This document shows, piece after piece, positions 7,692 to 11,204 of a DNA stretch of 11,204 bases; within the stretch, counting starts at the first letter, position 1, and the number at the start of each line of letters is the position of its first letter. The DNA is taken from positions 1 to 11,204 of the forward strand of contig CAJTLK010000060.1 in assembly GCA_910577415.1 (NCBI GenBank), in the 5' to 3' direction. The notes beneath the pieces were generated by a model. That model searched no databases. It saw nothing but the letters and a program-made list of their open reading frames with translations, and had not been told where the DNA came from. Source of the DNA: an uncultured Oscillospiraceae bacterium (lineage in GTDB: Bacteria; Bacillota; Clostridia; Oscillospirales; Oscillospiraceae). Both the position numbers and the translations under genes were made by a program.

Positions 7692-10286
7692 ATGCCTGAG
7701 GGCACCCCTATGATGCAGCAATATCATAAAATGAAGGCCCAGCACCCGGACTGCCTTCTCTTTTTCCGCTTGGGCGACTTCTATGAGATGTTCAACGAGG
7801 ACGCGGTGCTGGCTTCCCAAGAGCTGGAGCTTACCCTCACCAGCCGGGACCGGGGATTGCCCCCGGAAGAGCGCACTCCCATGTGCGGCGTGCCTTACCA
7901 CTCGGTGGAGGCTTACCTGGGCCGGCTTATCGCCAAGGGGTACAAGGTGGCCATCTGCGAGCAGATGGAGGACCCGGCCCAGGCCCAGGGTCTGGTGGAA
8001 CGGGACGTCATCCGCATCGTCACTCCCGGCACCGTCATTGAAGAGACCATGCTGGAGGAGGGAAAGAACAACTTCCTCTGCGCCCTGTGCCTGAGCGGAG
8101 AGGCGGCGGGGCTGTGCTTTGCCGACCTGTCCACCGGGGAGGTCTCTGCCACCGGCTTTGACGGCCCCGGTTGGCGGGAACATGTGGAAAATGAGCTGGG
8201 CCGCTTTGCCCCCCGGGAGGTCCTACTCTCTCCTGAGGCCGCCGCCGACCCCGTGCTGGAGGCATTTTTGACCACCCGCCTGAGCTGCCGGGTGGAGAAG
8301 GGGGCGGAGACCGACTTCGATCCTGGTCGGGCCGCGGAGACGGTCCGAAGCCAGTTCGGCTCCACCGCCGACGATTTGCCCACCGGGGCTGTGACGGCGG
8401 CGGTGGGCGCGCTGATGGACTACCTCTACGCCACCCAAAAGACCGACCTGAGCCATATGCAGGCGGTGAGTTACTACACCACTGGAGAATTTATGGAGCT
8501 GGACCTTACCGCCCGGAGGAATCTGGAGCTGACCCAGACCATCCGGGGCGGTGAGAAAAGGGGCAGCCTACTTTGGGTGCTGGACAAGACCTGCACCCCC
8601 ATGGGCCACCGCCTTCTCCGGGTCTGGATCGAAAAGCCGCTGCTCTCCCCCGTGGCGATTGGCAAGCGTCAGGGCGCGGTGGGCGACCTGGTGGGAGACA
8701 GCGTGGCCCGACAGGAGCTTGCCCGGGAGCTGAAGGAGGTCACCGACCTGGAGCGGCTCATCAGCCGGGTGGTCTATGGCTCCGCCGGGGGCCGGGACCT
8801 GGTGAGCCTGTCCCACGGCCTGGGGCGGCTGCCCCAGTTGAGGGCACTGCTGACCCCCTTCCCCTCCGTCCTTTTGGGGGTGCTGCGGGAGAGCCTGGAC
8901 GACCTTGCCGAGCTGCGAAGCGAGATCGACGCCGCTTTTGTGGACGAGCCGCCCTTTTCCGTCCGGGAGGGGGGCTTTATCCGGGAGGGGTATCACCCCG
9001 AGGTAGATCGGCTCCGGGGCATCCTCACCGGGGGGAGGGACATGGTGGCCGACCTGGAGCGGCAGGAGAAGGAAAGGACCGGCATACAGCGGCTGAAGGT
9101 GGGCTACAACAAGGTCTTCGGCTATTACATCGAGGTCTCCAAGGCCAACACCGTACCCATTCCCGAAACATACATCCGCAAGCAGACCTTGGTGAACTGC
9201 GAGCGTTACATCACCCCGGAGCTGAAGGAGATGGAGCACACTATCCTCACCGCCCAGGACCAGCTTACCGCACTGGAATACCGTCTGTTCACCGAGGTGC
9301 GGAAGAAGGCCGCGGACCGGGTGGCGGATATCCAGCGCTCTGCCGCGGCGGTGGCCCAGGTGGACGTGCTGTGCTCCTTTGCCCGTGTGGCCGCCGAGAA
9401 CGGCTACTGTATGCCCCAGGTGGACCTGAGCGACGTCATCGAGATCGCCGAGGGCCGCCACCCGGTGGTGGAGAAGATGAGCCGGGACCTTTTTGTTCCC
9501 AATGATACCCGGATGGACGGCAGAAGCGACCAGGTCGCCATCATCACCGGCCCCAATATGGCGGGTAAATCCACCTATATGCGCCAGGTGGCCCTTATCG
9601 TGCTCATGGCCCAGATGGGCAGCTTTGTCCCGGCCAAAAGCGCCCGGGTGGGCGTGGTGGACCGGGTCTTTACCCGCATCGGCGCCAGCGACGACCTGGG
9701 GGCGGGGCAGTCCACCTTTATGGTGGAGATGACCGAGGTGGCCTCCCTACTGAAAAACGCCACCGGCAAGTCCCTGCTCATCCTGGACGAGATCGGACGG
9801 GGCACCGCCACCTATGACGGCATGGCAATTGCCAGGGCGGTGCTGGAATACTGCGCCGACAAAAAGAAGCTGGGCTGCAAGACCCTCTTTGCCACCCATT
9901 ATCACGAGATCACCGCCCTGGAGGCTGAGATGCCGGGGGTGAAGAACTACAATATCGCCGCCCGGAAGAAGAAGGACGATATCCTCTTTCTGCGGAAGAT
10001 CGTCCCCGGTCCCGCCGGAGCCAGTTACGGCATTGAGGTGGCAAAGCTGGCGGGAGTGCCCGACAAGGTCATCACCAGGGCCAAGGCCATTTTGGAGGAG
10101 CTGGAGGCCGGAGGCGGCGCGCCCATAGCGGCGCGGGAGGCAGAGGCGTCCGCCGAGGGAGGCCAGTTCTCTATGGAGGACGTTTCCGCCCGGACGGTGG
10201 CCGACAAGCTCCGGGGGGTGGACATGGACACGTTAACGCCCATCGAGGCTATGAACCTGCTCTACCAGCTCAAGAAGGAGCTGTAA
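7692..10286 (+). CDS. mutS: DNA mismatch repair protein MutS
   Basis: It recognises mispaired bases and small loops and, with ATP, recruits MutL. The protein has 864 residues from the ATG at 7692, selected because GGAGGTG (7679-7685) lies six bases upstream; the in-frame GTG at 7683 lies inside that site. The mismatch-reading Phe-x-Glu is F30-Y31-E32 in GDFYEMF. The ATPase has Walker A GPNMAGKST at 620-628, the signature region QSTFMVEM at 673-680, Walker B LLILDE ending at 700, and the switch histidine in FATHYHE (H736). The tail EAMNLLYQLKKEL is typical. QFSMED, about 50 residues before the end, might be a sliding-clamp contact, but this is weak. The length and motifs are normal for MutS1. 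Confidence 0.98.
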   Translation: MPEGTPMMQQYHKMKAQHPDCLLFFRLGDFYEMFNEDAVLASQELELTLTSRDRGLPPEERTPMCGVPYHSVEAYLGRLIAKGYKVAICEQMEDPAQAQGLVERDVIRIVTPGTVIEETMLEEGKNNFLCALCLSGEAAGLCFADLSTGEVSATGFDGPGWREHVENELGRFAPREVLLSPEAAADPVLEAFLTTRLSCRVEKGAETDFDPGRAAETVRSQFGSTADDLPTGAVTAAVGALMDYLYATQKTDLSHMQAVSYYTTGEFMELDLTARRNLELTQTIRGGEKRGSLLWVLDKTCTPMGHRLLRVWIEKPLLSPVAIGKRQGAVGDLVGDSVARQELARELKEVTDLERLISRVVYGSAGGRDLVSLSHGLGRLPQLRALLTPFPSVLLGVLRESLDDLAELRSEIDAAFVDEPPFSVREGGFIREGYHPEVDRLRGILTGGRDMVADLERQEKERTGIQRLKVGYNKVFGYYIEVSKANTVPIPETYIRKQTLVNCERYITPELKEMEHTILTAQDQLTALEYRLFTEVRKKAADRVADIQRSAAAVAQVDVLCSFARVAAENGYCMPQVDLSDVIEIAEGRHPVVEKMSRDLFVPNDTRMDGRSDQVAIITGPNMAGKSTYMRQVALIVLMAQMGSFVPAKSARVGVVDRVFTRIGASDDLGAGQSTFMVEMTEVASLLKNATGKSLLILDEIGRGTATYDGMAIARAVLEYCADKKKLGCKTLFATHYHEITALEAEMPGVKNYNIAARKKKDDILFLRKIVPGPAGASYGIEVAKLAGVPDKVITRAKAILEELEAGGGAPIAAREAEASAEGGQFSMEDVSARTVADKLRGVDMDTLTPIEAMNLLYQLKKEL

Positions 10287-10356
10287 AAAGGAAGGAAGCC
10301 ACCGGCCAGGGCAAGAAGGCCGCGAACAAAGCTTTATGGAGAAAGGGGGAAAGGAC

Positions 10357-11046
10357 ATGTTTCGCCGTAGCTGGAGGACCCATATGACCGACGCCGAATC
10401 CCGGCGGGGCCTGGTCTTTTTTCTCCTTTACTTTTTCCTTTTTCCCTATGGAAACGCATGGATACAGCAGCTCATTTTCGGCGACGCCGAGACCCCTATT
10501 GCCGAGGCTAACGTCATCTATTACGGCGTTTTGTTTGCCGCCTGTCTGATTCTTTTTTGGCGGTTTTTGAAGGAGGATTTCCAAAGCCTGGTGGACTGGC
10601 TCCCGGAGAACACTGCCGGGATACTGCTGGGGCTGGCGGGGGCGGGAGTGATGAACGCGCTTCTGCGGCTGCTGCCCTTCCCGGTCTCCGACCCCATTCC
10701 CGCACAGTACGCCGCCGAATTTGGCGCGGCCCCCATTCCCACCCTGGCCCTATTGCTGCTGTTGATCCCCCTGGTGGAGGAGACCCTGTTCCGGGGACTG
10801 CTCTTCGGACAGTTCCGGGGATACAGCCGTCCCTTGGCCTACGTCATTACCAGCGTTTTTTACGCCCTGGCAGCGGTGTGGCGGTACGCCCTGGAGCGGG
10901 GAGACGCCCGGTATCTGCTGCTGTCGGTGGTCTATCTGCCCCTGTCCATCGCCTGTACTTGGTGCTACGATAACGGCGGCAGCGTTTGGGCCACCGCCTT
11001 TCTTCATGCCGGACTCAACGGCATTATCCTTTTCCTGGCTCTTTGA
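10357..11046 (+). CDS. CPBP family intramembrane metalloprotease-like protein (CAAX protease/bacteriocin-processing type)
   Basis: Membrane protein of 229 residues with several hydrophobic helices (about 18-40, 52-70, 87-107, 128-145, 160-177, 187-203, 210-228). Motif 1 of the CPBP family, EExxxR, is present as E141-E142-T-L-F-R146. Motif 3, HxxxN, is H217-A-G-L-N221. Motif 2, FxxxH, which should give a metal ligand, reads F168-Y-A-L-A172, so its histidine is missing. The protein may be a weak or non-catalytic member. I chose the ATG at 10357, preceded by a purine-rich AAAGGGGGAAAGGA stretch; the ATG at 10336 has no ribosome site. It sits 70 bases after mutS and 30 before mutL, within the same operon. 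No link to mismatch repair is known to me; the substrate is unknown. Confidence 0.87.
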   Translation: MFRRSWRTHMTDAESRRGLVFFLLYFFLFPYGNAWIQQLIFGDAETPIAEANVIYYGVLFAACLILFWRFLKEDFQSLVDWLPENTAGILLGLAGAGVMNALLRLLPFPVSDPIPAQYAAEFGAAPIPTLALLLLLIPLVEETLFRGLLFGQFRGYSRPLAYVITSVFYALAAVWRYALERGDARYLLLSVVYLPLSIACTWCYDNGGSVWATAFLHAGLNGIILFLAL

Positions 11047-11076
11047 AGAGGCCACTGAAAAAAGAGGTGAGAAGCC

Positions 11077-11204
11077 ATGCCCCATATTGAACAGCTATCC
11101 CCCCATGTGGCCGACCTCATTGCCGCTGGCGAGGTGGTGGAGCGTCCCGCCAGCGTAGTTAAGGAGCTGGTGGAGAATGCGGTGGACGCCGGAGCGCACA
11201 TGGT
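11077..11204 (+). CDS. mutL: DNA mismatch repair protein MutL, N-terminal part (cut by window edge)
   Basis: Forty-two codons are visible. Residues 4-40 match the start of the GHKL ATPase domain of MutL: IEQLSPHVADLIAAGEVV, then ERPASVVKELVENAVDAGA, including the catalytic Glu in ELVEN and the Asn that binds magnesium. The start follows AAAGAGGTGA. MutL couples mismatch recognition by MutS to strand removal, so the two lie in one operon here with the CPBP gene between them. Whether it has the endonuclease motif of Clostridia-type MutL lies beyond the edge. Confidence 0.97.
   Translation, partial: MPHIEQLSPHVADLIAAGEVVERPASVVKELVENAVDAGAHM

Noticed and set aside
8568..9505. Open frames of about 300 codons on both strands inside mutS
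   Set aside because: Shadows of mutS caused by high GC; one is Gly/Pro/Arg-rich without motifs, and mutS is intact throughout.

Overview
The window looks like chromosomal DNA of an anaerobic, fairly GC-rich Clostridia member. My guess is Oscillospiraceae, near Flavonifractor, Lawsonibacter or Intestinimonas; this is inferred from protein character and cannot be proved from the sequence alone. The signs are a single-chain pyruvate:ferredoxin oxidoreductase, strong AGGAGG-type ribosome sites, sigma factor and DUF4367 proteins typical of Clostridia, and a miaB-mutS-mutL cluster.

Layout. (1) Positions 1-2879, + strand: the 3' four fifths of the pyruvate:ferredoxin oxidoreductase gene, closed by a strong, probably bidirectional terminator (2904-2948). 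(2) Positions 3009-4867, - strand: three genes. Listed in transcription order they are a membrane protein with a DUF4367-like outer domain (possible anti-sigma factor), a small secreted protein, and a small protein with an HTH-like part and a zinc ribbon. (3) Positions 4868-5158: an AT-rich divergent promoter region. (4) Positions 5159-6090, + strand: an XRE-type repressor and a sigma-70 family (ECF-like) factor joined by an ATGA overlap, ended by a terminator. (5) Positions 6258-11204, + strand: a housekeeping operon of miaB, mutS, a CPBP membrane protease-like gene and the start of mutL, driven by a clear promoter (6180-6208).

The core flanks are ordinary. The accessory block at about 3000-6100 is the part worth attention. 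It reads as a regulatory cassette: repressor plus sigma factor on one side, a membrane-anchored possible partner of the sigma factor on the other, and a secreted protein as possible output. The membrane protein gene and the secreted protein gene share a near-identical 23-bp element (19/23) and, upstream of it, an identical 8-bp element at almost the same distance. This suggests one regulator controls both. The membrane protein gene also shows a sharp GC step inside the reading frame (about 61% to about 37%, hand-counted), as if its outer domain had been exchanged.

I saw no tRNA, rRNA, CRISPR array, insertion sequence or attachment site. There is no gene-free stretch longer than 300 bases; the longest is 4868-5158 (291 bases), described below.
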